From NCBI RefSeq assembly GCF_018130825.1, contig NZ_JAFCJS010000004.1, positions 124,001 to 188,000 of the forward strand: DNA of 64,000 bases, read 5' to 3'. Under the pieces are notes generated by a model. It did not search any database and had not been told where the DNA came from. It worked only from the letters and a program-made list of their open reading frames with translations. A program made the translations under genes and the position numbers. Source of the DNA: Bradyrhizobium liaoningense. Its GTDB lineage: Bacteria > Pseudomonadota > Alphaproteobacteria > Rhizobiales > Xanthobacteraceae. Below, one piece after another: positions 1 to 7,801 of the stretch (positions are counted from its first letter, which is position 1; every line of letters begins with the position of its first letter).

Positions 1-192
1 AAACCCTCGGGCTATGTCGAGGTCGCCCCGAACTCGACCGCCACGTCGGTGCCCGGCCTGTTCGCCGCCGGCGACGTCGCCGACGAAACCTATCGCCAGG
101 CCGTGACGGCCGCAGGCCTCGGCTGCATGGCAGCGCTCGAGGCCGAACGTTTCTTGGCCCTGCGCGCCAGCGAGCGCGCAGCAGCGGAATAA
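1..192 (+). CDS. trxB: Thioredoxin reductase, C-terminal 63 residues (partial)
   Basis: The frame is open from the first base and ends in TAA. The visible part carries SVPGLFAAGDV, the second FAD-contacting motif of the TrxR family (GxFAAGDV), followed by YRQAVTAAGLGCMAALEAERF, the helix that ends these enzymes. The family reduces thioredoxin with NADPH through FAD and a CxxC pair; the CxxC and nucleotide-binding parts lie outside the window. It is followed after 5 bp by a LysR regulator on the same strand, so the two may be co-transcribed. Identification is strong from the motif order, although only the C-terminus is visible. Confidence 0.9.
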   Translation, partial: KPSGYVEVAPNSTATSVPGLFAAGDVADETYRQAVTAAGLGCMAALEAERFLALRASERAAAE

Positions 193-197
193 CGATC

Positions 198-1121
198 ATG
201 CCTCGAACACGCGACGGATTTACGGATATGGACTGGGACAAGCTGAAGGTGTTTCACGCGGCAGCGGAAGCGGGCAGCTTCACGCACGCGGGCGAGCAGC
301 TCGGCCTGTCGCAATCGGCGGTTTCCCGCCAGGTCTCGGCGCTGGAGCAGGAGCTTTCGGTCTCGCTGTTCCACCGCCACGCCCGCGGCCTGATCCTCAC
401 CGAGCAGGGCGACCTGTTGTTCCGCACCGCGCATGACGTGTTCATGCAGCTGCAGGCGGCGCGCGCCAAGCTCACCGACAGCCGCGAGCGGCCGAGCGGC
501 GATCTCAAGATCACCACCACGCCCGGCGTCGGCATCAACTGGCTGATCCCGCGGCTCGGCGAATTCACCGCGCTCTATCCGGAGATCCGGATCTCGCTGA
601 TCGTCACCGACGAGGAGCTCGACCTGTCGATGCGCGAGGCTGATGTCGCGATCCGCACCCGCAAGCCGACGCAGCCGGATCTGATCCAGCGCAAGCTGTT
701 CGCGATGGGCTTCCACGCCTATTGCTCGCCGGAATACATCAAGCGCTTCGGCACGCCGCGCACGCTGGAGGAACTCGACTCCCACCGCATCATCACGCTC
801 TCCGACGGCAACTTCGCGCCGCACCTGCAGAACCGCAACTGGCTGATCGAGGCCGGGCGCAACGGCTCCGGTCCGCGCGAGGCCTATTTCAAGGTCAACA
901 ACATCCTCGGCCTCGTGCGCGCCTGCGCGCAGGGTCTCGGCATCGCGGCGCTGCCCGACTATCTGGTCGAGGAGCAGAGCAAGCTTGTGCAACTGTTTGG
1001 CGAATCGGATTCGATCCAGCTCGACACCTATTTCGTCTATCCTGAGGAGTTGAAGACGGTTGCGCGCGTGCAGGTGTTCCGCGACTTCGTGGTGAGCAAG
1101 GCGCAGCGCTGGCCGTCCTGA
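198..1121 (+). CDS. LysR-family transcriptional regulator
   Basis: This is a 307-residue protein with an N-terminal winged helix-turn-helix (KVFHAAAEAGSFTHAGEQL, then LSQSAVSRQVSALEQEL) at roughly residues 14-70 and a LysR substrate-binding domain after residue 95 (GDLKITTTPGVGINWLIPRL). Length is normal for the family. An in-frame ATG at 228 (MDWDKLKVF) starts closer to the usual family N-terminus and could be the real start; neither has a strong Shine-Dalgarno sequence. It begins 5 bp after trxB and probably belongs to the same transcript. The effector is unknown, and a role in redox control is only suggested by the neighbour. Confidence 0.88.
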   Translation: MPRTRDGFTDMDWDKLKVFHAAAEAGSFTHAGEQLGLSQSAVSRQVSALEQELSVSLFHRHARGLILTEQGDLLFRTAHDVFMQLQAARAKLTDSRERPSGDLKITTTPGVGINWLIPRLGEFTALYPEIRISLIVTDEELDLSMREADVAIRTRKPTQPDLIQRKLFAMGFHAYCSPEYIKRFGTPRTLEELDSHRIITLSDGNFAPHLQNRNWLIEAGRNGSGPREAYFKVNNILGLVRACAQGLGIAALPDYLVEEQSKLVQLFGESDSIQLDTYFVYPEELKTVARVQVFRDFVVSKAQRWPS

Positions 1122-1293
1122 TTTCCGCATGTCTGACATGCGGCCTCGGCTGTTGCTGCAGGGCGCTCGTCAAGCCCATACTGTTTGCACGCTGAGCCTT
1201 CGCGTTGCGCATTTGTCCCCCTCCTCCAGTGGCGCGGGAGTTCAGTAATCCCTCTTGGAAGGTGATTGTGTCGGCCTCACGTGGCCAATACCT

Positions 1294-1322
1294 AAGCCGG
1301 GCCCTCGGGTCCGGCTTTTTTT
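1294..1322 (+). terminator. Rho-independent terminator after the LysR gene
   Basis: AAGCCGG and CCGGCTT arms (with further GCC/GGT pairing inside) enclose a CTCG loop and run into seven T residues. It lies about 170 bp past the LysR stop, so it would end the trxB-LysR transcript. Confidence 0.7.
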
Positions 1323-1354
1323 CTGCCGAAAACGGCTTTCGCCCTCCGCGTGTA

Positions 1355-1383
1355 TTGACAGTTTTCGGCGTCCCCCGCATCAT
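1355..1383 (+). promoter_or_regulatory. Candidate sigma70-type promoter for a small RNA
   Basis: A perfect TTGACA (1355-1360) is followed after 17 bp by CATCAT (1378-1383). It lies between two terminators and no open reading frame starts directly downstream, so it may drive a short untranslated RNA. The -10 element is weak, but weak -10 boxes are usual in alphaproteobacteria. Confidence 0.45.
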
Positions 1384-1388
1384 TTGCC

Positions 1389-1524
1389 AATGATCACGAA
1401 GTCGTGCGCACTCGTTTCGAAAAAAGGCCCCCATCCGGGGACCTCGGAATGTTGCGCGCGCTAGGCTGACTTCGTCATCGCGAGCTAAATCCCGAAAACC
1501 CCGCCCACCTGGACGGGGTTTTTT
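1389..1524 (+). ncRNA. Candidate small RNA of about 135 nt
   Basis: The segment between the TTGACA promoter and the terminator at 1495-1524 has no convincing reading frame or ribosome-binding site. It holds a short hairpin (CCCCcatcCGGGG region, about 1429-1440) and ends in a strong stem with AAACCCCG/CGGGGTTT arms followed by T residues. It could also simply be the 5' leader of the DapA-like gene ending in an attenuator. I do not recognise a named RNA family. Confidence 0.4.
1495..1524 (+). terminator. Rho-independent terminator or attenuator upstream of the DapA-like gene
   Basis: Arms AAAACCCCG (1495-1503) and CGGGGTTTT (from 1514) flank a 10-nt loop and continue into T residues. It ends 45 bp before the start codon of the lyase gene, so it either ends an upstream small RNA or attenuates the lyase transcript. 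Confidence 0.75.
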
Positions 1525-1569
1525 CATGTGCCCTCCGTCTCAGGTTTTTTCCCGAGAAGGAGATGGAAC

Positions 1570-2478
1570 ATGACTGGACTACGCGAACATTTGCACGGGC
1601 TCTGGCTGCCGCTGGTGACGCCGTTCCAAAGCGGCAAGCTCGACGAGACCTCGCTGCGGCGGCTGACCCGGCATTACGCCGGACAGGCCGTCGACGGCTT
1701 CATCCTGGGGGCGACCTCCGGCGAAGGCATGACGCTACGCGAGGGCGAGCTCGAGCGCCTCGTCGCGATTGTCCGTGATGAGATGGCATCCGGCCGCCGC
1801 ACCTTGCCGATCTGCCTCGGGCTGTCGGGCGCCGACACCGCGCGGCTGCAGGACCGCCTCGATGAAACAGCGGACTGGCCGATCGAGGGCTATCTGATCG
1901 CGAGCCCGTATTACGTGCGGCCGTCGCAGCGCGGGCTGCTGGCGCATTTCGAGACGCTCGCCGACCACGCGGCGTGGCCGATCGCGCTCTACAACATTCC
2001 CTATCGCTGCGCGGTCAACATCACCAACCAGACCATGCTGCGCCTTGCCGAGCATCCCAACATCGTCGGTCTCAAGGATTGCGGCGCCAGCCGCGAGCAA
2101 TCGATCGCACTGCTGCGCGACCGCCCGAAGAATTTCCGCGTGCTCACCGGCGAGGATGCGAATTATCTCGAGGCGCTCACCGACGGCGCCGATGGCGGCA
2201 TCGTGCTGTCCGCGCATGTCGAGACCGCGACATTCGCCGCCGTGTACACGGAGGCGAAGCGCGGCAACCACGACGCAGCGCAGGCACGCTGGAATGAGGT
2301 CGCCGAGCTGACGCGGCTGCTGTTCACCGAGCCGAGTCCTGCGCCGGCCAAGTATTGGCTGTGGCGCAGCGGCCTGATCGACAGCCCCGAAGTGCGCCTG
2401 CCGATGGTGGAAGTGAGCAGCGAGCTCGCCGCGACGATCGATCGCGAGATCGAGCGACGGATGAAAGTCGCGGCGTAG
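1570..2478 (+). CDS. Dihydrodipicolinate synthase / N-acetylneuraminate lyase family protein
   Basis: A 302-residue TIM-barrel class I aldolase. AAGGAG sits about 8 bp before the ATG at 1570; an upstream in-frame ATG at 1528 would overlap the terminator flank and is not preferred. Schiff-base Lys169 lies in NIVGLKDCGAS, Tyr141 in ALYNIPYR, and the pyruvate-binding loop reads GATSGEG at residues 47-53, where typical DapA has GTTGE. Family enzymes condense or cleave pyruvate with an aldehyde; true DapA makes a lysine precursor. The altered loop means the substrate is uncertain. The gene stands alone on the plus strand and is followed by a palindromic repeat. Confidence 0.85.
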   Translation: MTGLREHLHGLWLPLVTPFQSGKLDETSLRRLTRHYAGQAVDGFILGATSGEGMTLREGELERLVAIVRDEMASGRRTLPICLGLSGADTARLQDRLDETADWPIEGYLIASPYYVRPSQRGLLAHFETLADHAAWPIALYNIPYRCAVNITNQTMLRLAEHPNIVGLKDCGASREQSIALLRDRPKNFRVLTGEDANYLEALTDGADGGIVLSAHVETATFAAVYTEAKRGNHDAAQARWNEVAELTRLLFTEPSPAPAKYWLWRSGLIDSPEVRLPMVEVSSELAATIDREIERRMKVAA

Positions 2479-2485
2479 CTCGCTT

Positions 2486-2643
2486 ACCCTCCCTGGAGGG
2501 GGAGGGTCGATCGCGCGCAGCGCGAGCGGGGTGGGGTGATCTCTCAACACGAGCAGTGTCCCAGGCGGAGAGACCGTCACCCCACCCCGCTCCACATTCC
2601 GCTTCGCTTCATGTGGAGCGACCCTCCCCCTCCAGGGGAGGGT
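2486..2643. repeat. Long imperfect palindromic repeat (ACCCTCCC family)
   Basis: Arms of about 25 bp (ACCCTCCcTGGAGGGGGAGG and its complement) enclose internal palindromes with GGTGGGGTGA and TCACCCCACC. A close relative lies at 13879-14032 in this window, with the same ends but a different centre. It is a non-coding dispersed repeat that can form a long hairpin in RNA. Confidence 0.85.
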
Positions 2644-2765
2644 CAGAAGCCCGCGTGGTTAACAGCCAACGAACACGCTTCGCAGCTGCCGCATGGGGCA
2701 TCCACGTCTCGTTTACGAGACCGCGCCTATCGTTCTCGCCAAAATCTACCGAAGGGGGAATGACC

Positions 2766-2912
2766 ATGGGGCATCGCACCCGGCCTACGGCCGCGCAGCA
2801 ATTCGCGCCCGCCGATCTCATGCAGGGAATTCTCGTCGTCTCGTCGTTCGGGTTCTGGGCGGTGGTGCTCGGCCTGATGCCGGTGCTGGTGTTTCGGGTC
2901 TGGCTCGCCTGA
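2766..2912 (+). CDS. Small single-pass membrane protein
   Basis: A 48-residue peptide with one predicted transmembrane helix near its C-terminus (FGFWAVVLGLMPVLVFRVW). AAGGGGG lies 7 bp before this ATG; an ATG at 2760 in the same frame is too close to the Shine-Dalgarno to be favoured. The helix resembles that of the next small gene (3011-3208): both have G-[FI]-W-x-V-[VI]-L-x-L-x-P-V-[LI]-V-F, so they are probably paralogues. The function is unknown. Confidence 0.65.
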   Translation: MGHRTRPTAAQQFAPADLMQGILVVSSFGFWAVVLGLMPVLVFRVWLA

Positions 2913-3010
2913 GACGGCGACGCGCGGGATGGTTAAACGGCCGTCACAAATGCGCTCAAAATACGAGCGGGCTCGCAAGCCGGAATCTTAAAACATCCCG
3001 CGTAGCAGTG

Positions 3011-3208
3011 ATGCCCATAAGCGAAGAAATCGCGGGGGCGTTTGTGAATAGTCATAATGAAATGGCGTCGCATTTCGGCGCCGGACAGGAGAGCCTGTCC
3101 ACCGAGGAGAGCTTCACCACCGAAGACATCCTCTGGGCCGTCGGCATCTGGTCGGTGATCCTGACCCTGTCGCCGGTCATCGTGTTCTACATGCTGATGG
3201 TGGCTTGA
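3011..3208 (+). CDS. Small single-pass membrane protein, paralogue of the preceding gene
   Basis: A 65-residue peptide with a polar N-terminus and one C-terminal helix (AVGIWSVILTLSPVIVFYML). An alternative start at 3062 would give 48 residues, the same length as its neighbour. No clear Shine-Dalgarno precedes either ATG. The helix matches that of the upstream peptide over 15 positions, including the W and P. Tandem duplication is inferred; no function can be assigned. Confidence 0.6.
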   Translation: MPISEEIAGAFVNSHNEMASHFGAGQESLSTEESFTTEDILWAVGIWSVILTLSPVIVFYMLMVA

Positions 3209-3221
3209 TCTTCATCTCGAG

Positions 3222-3257
3222 ATTCCGGGTCTGGCGCTTGCGCGCCATCCCGGAATG
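3222..3257. repeat. Short palindrome (ATTCCGGG / CCCGGAAT)
   Basis: An ATTCCGGG...CCCGGAAT hairpin with an inner GCGCTTGCGCGC stem. The same TCATT..GGG/CCCGGAATGAC unit recurs at 19152-19189 and 44488-44530. It is a dispersed intergenic repeat. Confidence 0.6.
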
Positions 3258-3277
3258 ACAGTGAAGCCCGGAAACGC

Positions 3278-3305
3278 AAAACGCGCGGACCGTCCCGCGC
3301 GTTTT
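3278..3305. terminator. Bidirectional terminator between small membrane gene and parA
   Basis: Perfect AAAACGCGCGG / CCGCGCGTTTT arms around a 6-nt loop. Being A-rich on one side and T-rich on the other, it can end transcripts from both the plus-strand small gene and the minus-strand parA. Confidence 0.7.
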
Positions 3306-3330
3306 CCGTCCGGGGAATGATTTATGAAAA

Positions 3331-4008
3331 TTATGCCGCCTGCTTGTGCATTGCGCCGGATGCCGACGCCGTGCCGCGAATGGCCTTGACCGAACGCTCG
3401 ATCGCCGCCCACAGCCTTGCAATTTCCTGAGCCGCGCGGCTCTCGGCCTGATACTCGCGCGCGCCTTCGCCGTGGCTGAGCGCCATCAACAAATCCGAAC
3501 GATTGGTGATCTGACCGCCCCACACCGGAGCGCGGAATTTCGCCAGCGCCTCGCGGGCGATGGTGACGATCGGGCTTTCGGCCTCGTCGCGCTTGGCCGG
3601 CGCACCGTTGAGCACGACCGCGTAGGGCTTGCGCGCCGCGCGGCACATCTGGATGGTTTCCTGCACCGCGTTGACGTCGAACACGCCGGGACGTGCGGGG
3701 ATGACCACCATGGTGGCATTCTTGATGGCGTCGTCGACGACGGCCGAGAGGTTCGGCGGCGTGTCGATCAACACCCATTCATAACCGTCGCGCTTGGCAG
3801 CGGAGACGATGCCGCTGACCGAATTCACGGCGGCCTTGATCGGCGGCTCGTTGGTGCCGCGCAGCTTGTGCCACAGCGTCAGCGAGCCCTGTGGATCCGC
3901 GTCCACGAGCATCACCTGCTTGCTCGCCTTGATCTGCGCGGCGAGATGTGCAGCCAGGGTACTCTTGCCCGAGCCGCCTTTACGCGATGCAAAAACAATA
4001 ACGTTCAT
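3331..4008 (-). CDS. Orphan ParA-family ATPase
   Basis: A 225-residue P-loop ATPase of the Soj/ParA/MinD class. The deviant Walker A box RKGGSGKST is at residues 9-17 with both the signature lysine (Lys10) and Lys15; Walker A' follows as LVDADPQGS at 34-42, and VLIDTPP is the Walker B. GGAGG precedes the ATG by 8 bp. It has no adjacent parB or centromere-like repeats, so it is not the chromosomal parAB pair. Such orphans often position a cargo other than DNA; that role here is inference. Transcription runs toward the terminator at 3278-3305. Confidence 0.85.
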   Translation of the reverse strand: MNVIVFASRKGGSGKSTLAAHLAAQIKASKQVMLVDADPQGSLTLWHKLRGTNEPPIKAAVNSVSGIVSAAKRDGYEWVLIDTPPNLSAVVDDAIKNATMVVIPARPGVFDVNAVQETIQMCRAARKPYAVVLNGAPAKRDEAESPIVTIAREALAKFRAPVWGGQITNRSDLLMALSHGEGAREYQAESRAAQEIARLWAAIERSVKAIRGTASASGAMHKQAA

Positions 4009-4497
4009 ACCCTTGGCCTCCAGATTGACCCCAGGCCGCGAAAATGAATCAGCGCGCTGATTCGTGAAAGAAAAATTTACCGGGAGTTGCGTCGCCGCCA
4101 CGAAATAACAGGTCGTGTTGGCTTTTGAGTCACACTGCTGCACGCGACGCGACACAAACCGCAATGAATCGCGCTTGAAGCGAGCATATGTGCGTTTCCT
4201 AGGCAGCGCGGCGGCAAAACCGAATGCAACCTTGCCGCGCAAACCGTTTAGTGGCCCTTTTCCATCGCATGTGCCGGTAATCGCCGCAGGTCTGCGCGCG
4301 ACAACCGCGAACAAAACGAGTCCGGCGCTGTCGCAGGGCTGACGCCGCAATCATCTGGTTCGAGGATCGAAGAAACCGCTTCGCGCCTCCCGCGACCGAA
4401 GGACGGCGCCGGACATGCAAATGCCCGGGCATTGACGCGCTTTGCGCTTGGCCCGGGCATCAGGTGGTTTCAGACAAGGAACGCGCGGGTGGCGCGC
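4009..4497. other. Intergenic region between parA and the secreted small protein
   Basis: About 490 bp without a supportable gene on either strand. The right edge holds the terminator at 4421-4460; the left part must contain the parA promoter. A TTTCGTGGCG-rich stretch and scattered TTTAG/TTTAC words are visible but form no recognisable site. Confidence 0.6.
4421..4460 (-). terminator. Terminator of the secreted small-protein gene
   Basis: Perfect 10-bp arms ATGCCCGGGC / GCCCGGGCAT enclose a second small hairpin (GCGC..GCGC). It lies 37 bp beyond the stop codon of the minus-strand gene at 4498. The T run on the minus strand is weak. Confidence 0.5.
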
Positions 4498-4872
4498 TCA
4501 GCCTTCGTCGGTCTTCTTTTTCTTGCTCGCCTTCGCCGCCGGCTTGGTGCTCTTCTTCGCCGACGATGCGCTCCTTGACGTAGCCTTGGGCGCGATGTTG
4601 GTCGGCCTGCCGGCGCGGGCCGCGCCGGGCTCGGGGCCCTGGCGGAAGAACACCCTGCACTGCGGCGACAGCTGCGCCTTCTTCTGGATCATGCAGGCGG
4701 TAATGGCATCGACGTTCGGAACGAACTCGCCGCACAGCCGCATCGCATCCGGCGTGCAGGCCTGCTGCTGCTCCGGTGTGTAGGCAAAGCCTGCACCCGG
4801 CTGGACCAGCACGGCCAGGGCGACCCCGGCCATTGCAGCAAGAACGGATTTCCCAGAGTGAAACGCCGGCAT
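4498..4872 (-). CDS. Small secreted protein with conserved cysteines and a lysine-rich tail
   Basis: 124 residues. A signal peptide is clear (MPAFHSGKSVLAAMAGVALA..., cleavage near GFAYTPEQQ). The mature part has four cysteines (QQACTPDAMRLCGEF, ITACMIQKKAQLSPQCRVFF), spaced as in the Cys-rich-repeat proteins of rhizobia. The C-terminus from about residue 95 is a Lys/Ala/Ser-rich, likely disordered basic tail. GGGGG precedes the ATG. It is probably periplasmic or exported with two disulfides. The function is unknown; binding of anionic polymers through the basic tail is only a guess. Confidence 0.75.
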   Translation of the reverse strand: MPAFHSGKSVLAAMAGVALAVLVQPGAGFAYTPEQQQACTPDAMRLCGEFVPNVDAITACMIQKKAQLSPQCRVFFRQGPEPGAARAGRPTNIAPKATSRSASSAKKSTKPAAKASKKKKTDEG

Positions 4873-5372
4873 CGATCCCCCCAATGTCTGACCGGGGCGG
4901 AGTGTGGGTGAACCGCGGTTCGTTGGCAACGTGGGGGAGTGCGAAAGGCGGGAGTTGTGCGGTCTCGGCAACAGGGCGGCGAAGGTGCCGCGGCTGACAG
5001 GGTCCGCCACCACCTCCGCTGTCGTCACCCGGCTTGACCGGGTGACCCAGTATTCCAGAGGCGGTTGTGATTGAGCCGAGGGGCCGCAGCGTACTGGATC
5101 CCCCGCTTTCGCGGAGGATGACAGTTGTGGGTGGGGAGAGACCGGGGTTCACAGCTAACCCCTTGGCGGGACTAACGAGATCGGTTCGCGCCGCTGGCCC
5201 CGGCATCCTCAAAACAAAAACTGCGAAAACAACCCCATGCACAGTAGCCGGGCCTTGATGCGTTTGCGGATTTTACGAAACCGTTTTGACACGTCGGGCA
5301 AAACAGGGGCATAATGCCAGCATCGAAAATTGCGTGGGGTGGTCGGCCGATCCCCGTGAGGTCGAGGGGCGC
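4873..5372. other. Repeat-bearing intergenic region upstream of the AEC gene
   Basis: 500 bp with no supportable gene. It holds the palindromic repeat at 5021-5124 and, at about 5240-5320, a TTTTACGAAACCGTTTTGACACG stretch with GACACGTCGGGCAAAAC that looks like another dispersed intergenic element. Confidence 0.55.
5021..5124. repeat. Dispersed intergenic repeat (CACCCGG...GGATGACAG type)
   Basis: It contains a CACCCGGcttgaCCGGGTG hairpin, then CCAGTATTCCAGAG, and on the far side GTACTGGATCCCCCGC followed by TTTCGCGGAGGATGACAG. The order (hairpin, CCAGTATTCCAGAG, TACTGGATCCCC, GCGGAGGATGAC) is one I recognise as a very common mosaic repeat of Bradyrhizobium-type genomes. Confidence 0.7.
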
Positions 5373-6317
5373 ATGGCCACCATCCTGATCGTCGCACCGG
5401 TGTTCGCCCTGATCGCGGCGGGCTATGCCGCGGTGCTGTTTCGCTTCGTCTCCGAGACCGCGCACAAGGGCATCTCCGAGTTCGCCTTCAGCATCGCGAT
5501 CCCTACCCTCTTGTTCCGCACCATCGTCGTGTCGGAATTCCCCGACGTCAGCCCCTGGCGGATGTGGGGCAGCTATTACGGCGCGCTCGCGCTGACCTGG
5601 ATCGCGGCGCTGATGCTCTCGGCGCTCTTGCGCGCGCGGCGCGAGGACCGCGAGGACGGCGTCGTGTTCGCGATCGGCTCGGTCTACGGCAACATCGTGA
5701 TGCTCGGCATTCCGCTCGTGATCTCGGCGCTCGGCAACGAGGGCGCAGGCCCCATGGCGCTGATCCTGTCGGTGAACACGCCGCTGCTCTGGCTCTGCGG
5801 CATTTTGCAGATGGAGCTCGTCAGCCAAAAGCGGACCGGCTCGCCGCTGTCGATCATCTGGCCGGTGCTCGCCGATCTCTCGCGTAATCCGCTGATGCTG
5901 GGAATAGGTTTCGGCGTGGTCTGGCGTTTTACGGGCCTCGGCCTCAACCCCGTCGTCGACCGGACGATCGAGCTGCTGGCGCAGGCGGGCTCGCCGGCCG
6001 CGTTGATCGCACTCGGCATCAACCTGTTCCGCTTCGAGGTGAAGGGCGAGAAGCTGAGCATCCTTGTGCTGTGCGCACTCAAGCTGCTGGCGATGCCGGC
6101 GGCCGCGTTCGTGCTGGCGAAGCTGCTGGGCCTGCCGCCGAATGCTGCCGGCGTGATCGTGCTGTTCGCGGCGATGCCGACCGGCGCCAACGCCTACATC
6201 TTCGCGGTGCAGTATCAGCGGCTGGTGAACCCCGTATCGGGCGCGGTCGCGCTGGGCACGCTGCTGGCGGCGGTGACGTTGCCGGTGGTGGTGATGATCG
6301 TGGCGGGGGCGAGGTAG
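5373..6317 (+). CDS. AEC (auxin efflux carrier) family permease
   Basis: 314 residues, ten predicted transmembrane helices in two five-helix repeats, the usual AEC/BASS-like plan. Start MATILIVAPVFALIAAGYAAVL follows a GAGG motif; an upstream in-frame ATG at 5286 would add an unlikely hydrophilic leader. The C-terminal signature MPTGANAYIFAVQYQRL is typical of the family, which exports small carboxylates or auxin-like acids. The substrate is unknown. The 3' end of this gene is echoed three times downstream (7180, 7802, 10812) as decayed fragments, marking this gene end as a repeated insertion or recombination point. Confidence 0.9.
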   Translation: MATILIVAPVFALIAAGYAAVLFRFVSETAHKGISEFAFSIAIPTLLFRTIVVSEFPDVSPWRMWGSYYGALALTWIAALMLSALLRARREDREDGVVFAIGSVYGNIVMLGIPLVISALGNEGAGPMALILSVNTPLLWLCGILQMELVSQKRTGSPLSIIWPVLADLSRNPLMLGIGFGVVWRFTGLGLNPVVDRTIELLAQAGSPAALIALGINLFRFEVKGEKLSILVLCALKLLAMPAAAFVLAKLLGLPPNAAGVIVLFAAMPTGANAYIFAVQYQRLVNPVSGAVALGTLLAAVTLPVVVMIVAGAR

Positions 6318-6342
6318 CGGCGCCTGACGATTGCCGAAACCG

Positions 6343-7017
6343 CTATTCAACACCCTGGCCCGCGCGCCAGGCCATCTCCCAAAAGTCTGCCTCGAGGCGG
6401 GTGGCTTCCTTGAAGATCGCAATCAGCTCAGCCTCGCGGGCCGGCGTGGCGTAGAGATCAGCGAGATGCTCCAAGTGCGCCCGCGCCTTGGCAGCGACCT
6501 CCTGGTACGGCACGCCGGCGTACTCGGCGATCCAGACGCGGTAGGCGTTGGTCGCAGCGTCCGCTTGTGGGCGCGAGGCGAGCCGCGTTGCGATCTCCGC
6601 GTACCCGATCACGCAGGGGGCAAGCGCCACCTTGAGTGCGAGCAGGTCGCCGCGCATTCCTGCGTCGAGCACGTAGCGTGTATAGGCCAGCATCTCGGCC
6701 GCCGGAGGGGCCTGTTCAAGGTCGGACGGGGACAGACCCCAACCGGCACAGAGCTTCACATGCAGGTTCATCTCGACATCGAGGATGGCCGAAAGGCCGG
6801 CCGCTGCTTCACGCATGTCGGCAAGCCTGGGCGACTTGTAGACCGCGAGCGCGTAGGCGCGGGCAAACTCGATGAGGAACAAATAGTCCTGAACGAGGTA
6901 GTGACGAAACGCCGCTTCGGGGAGCGAGCCGTCCGCCAATCCGTTCGTGAAGGGATGTTCGGTGTAGGCCCGCCACTCAACGGATGCTTCTGTCTTGAGG
7001 CGCTCGAAAAAACTCAC
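6343..7017 (-). CDS. tenA: TenA-family protein (aminopyrimidine aminohydrolase-like)
   Basis: 224 residues, all-helical TenA/THI-4/PqqC family. Recognisable segments are WRAYTEHPF near the N-terminus, FRHYLVQDYLFL, APCVIGYAEIA with the conserved Cys at about residue 136, and a C-terminal EADFWEMAW with the conserved Glu. Start is GTG at 7017 with GGAAAAG upstream. TenA salvages thiamin pyrimidine by hydrolysing aminomethyl-pyrimidine. No THI-box riboswitch is visible and no other thiamin genes are nearby. It sits between the intact AEC gene and its first decayed 3' copy, so it may have arrived with that duplication. Confidence 0.88.
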   Translation of the reverse strand: MSFFERLKTEASVEWRAYTEHPFTNGLADGSLPEAAFRHYLVQDYLFLIEFARAYALAVYKSPRLADMREAAAGLSAILDVEMNLHVKLCAGWGLSPSDLEQAPPAAEMLAYTRYVLDAGMRGDLLALKVALAPCVIGYAEIATRLASRPQADAATNAYRVWIAEYAGVPYQEVAAKARAHLEHLADLYATPAREAELIAIFKEATRLEADFWEMAWRAGQGVE

Positions 7018-7092
7018 GATCTTTTCCGCCTGGCTTGTTTTTCCATGAACGTCTTTGGATCGCTACCGATATCGCATTGCGAACCAAGGAGC

Positions 7093-7176
7093 TACGGTGA
7101 CAGCGCACAAAACTGGCTTTGAGCGTTGCGGATGGGGGCACTCACCGCGTCGGGGGTTTGGTGCACTATCACCGTA
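7093..7176. repeat. Palindromic mini-element with TACGGTGACAG ends
   Basis: Imperfect 16-bp terminal inverted repeats (TACGGTGACAGCGCAC and GTGCACTATCACCGTA, 14 of 16 paired). The left 30 bp (GGTGACAGCGCACAAAA and CTGGCTTTGA) recur at 10727-10756 with few changes. It ends directly against the decayed AEC fragment at 7180. It may be a non-autonomous repeat; no coding capacity. Confidence 0.7.
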
Positions 7177-7179
7177 ATT

Positions 7180-7298
7180 CCTACATCTTCGCGGTCCAGT
7201 ATCAGCGGCTGGTGAACCCGGTCTCGGGCGCGGTGGCTCTGGGCACGCTGCTGGCGGCGGTGACGCTGGCGGTGGCGGTAACGATCGTGGCGCGCTGA
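7180..7298 (+). pseudogene. Decayed copy A of the AEC permease 3' end
   Basis: Translates in one frame as YIFAVQYQRLVNPVSGAVAL then GTLLAAVTL and on to a TGA stop, matching the last 38 or so residues of the intact AEC protein with only a few changes, mainly near the end (AVAVTIVAR). It has no start codon or upstream coding part and abuts a palindromic mini-element. It is a residual gene end rather than a gene. Confidence 0.88.
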
Positions 7299-7382
7299 GC
7301 CCTCGCACCATCGTCCCGACGATTTTGCCTTTGCACGCAAAGGTCGCTATCCTGCCCTGATACGTGTTGCAGGGAGGGTGAC

Positions 7383-7787
7383 ATGGGACAGCGCGAAGAG
7401 ATGCTCGCATTGATCAGGACCGCTTACGCCGCGCGCCGCGACGGCGACGTCGAGAGCTTGGTGGCAGCTTTTCATCCCGAGGGCGTGTTCACTTTGACGG
7501 GCGACAAAAGCGCCCTCGCACTGACAGGAAGCATGGAGGGACACCCGACCCTGCGTGCGGCTTTCGGTCAATTCATTGCCGACTTCGGCTTCGAAAGCCG
7601 CGAAATTCTGGCCGAGCTAGTCGACAGGGATCGTGTCGCAGTCCATTCCCGCGTTGTCGTTCGATACAATCCAAGCGGAAAAACTTTCAGCACCGAGATC
7701 CTGGACCTGTTCAGATTCCAGGATGGCAAGATCGCCGAGCTGATCGAGTTTGCGGATACGGCGCAGATCAAGGCCGCGATCTCCTGA
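7383..7787 (+). CDS. NTF2-like / SnoaL-type protein
   Basis: 134 residues, predicted cone-shaped alpha+beta fold: an N-terminal helix pair (EEMLALIRTAYAARRDGDVE), then FHPEGVFTLTGD, and C-terminal strands VHSRVVVRYNPSGKTFSTEI and DLFRFQDGKIAELIEF. These features fit ketosteroid-isomerase-like proteins whose substrates vary widely. GGAGGGTGAC precedes the ATG. It stands alone between AEC fragments A and B, so it is likely a cargo gene of the accessory region. Enzyme or binding role is undetermined. Confidence 0.78.
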   Translation: MGQREEMLALIRTAYAARRDGDVESLVAAFHPEGVFTLTGDKSALALTGSMEGHPTLRAAFGQFIADFGFESREILAELVDRDRVAVHSRVVVRYNPSGKTFSTEILDLFRFQDGKIAELIEFADTAQIKAAIS

Positions 7788-7801
7788 CGCGTGGTGAGAT
7801 T

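Noticed and set aside
6343..7080. THI-box riboswitch for tenA
   Set aside because: The region upstream of the tenA GTG lacks the CTGAGA and ACYTGA words of a thiamin-pyrophosphate riboswitch.
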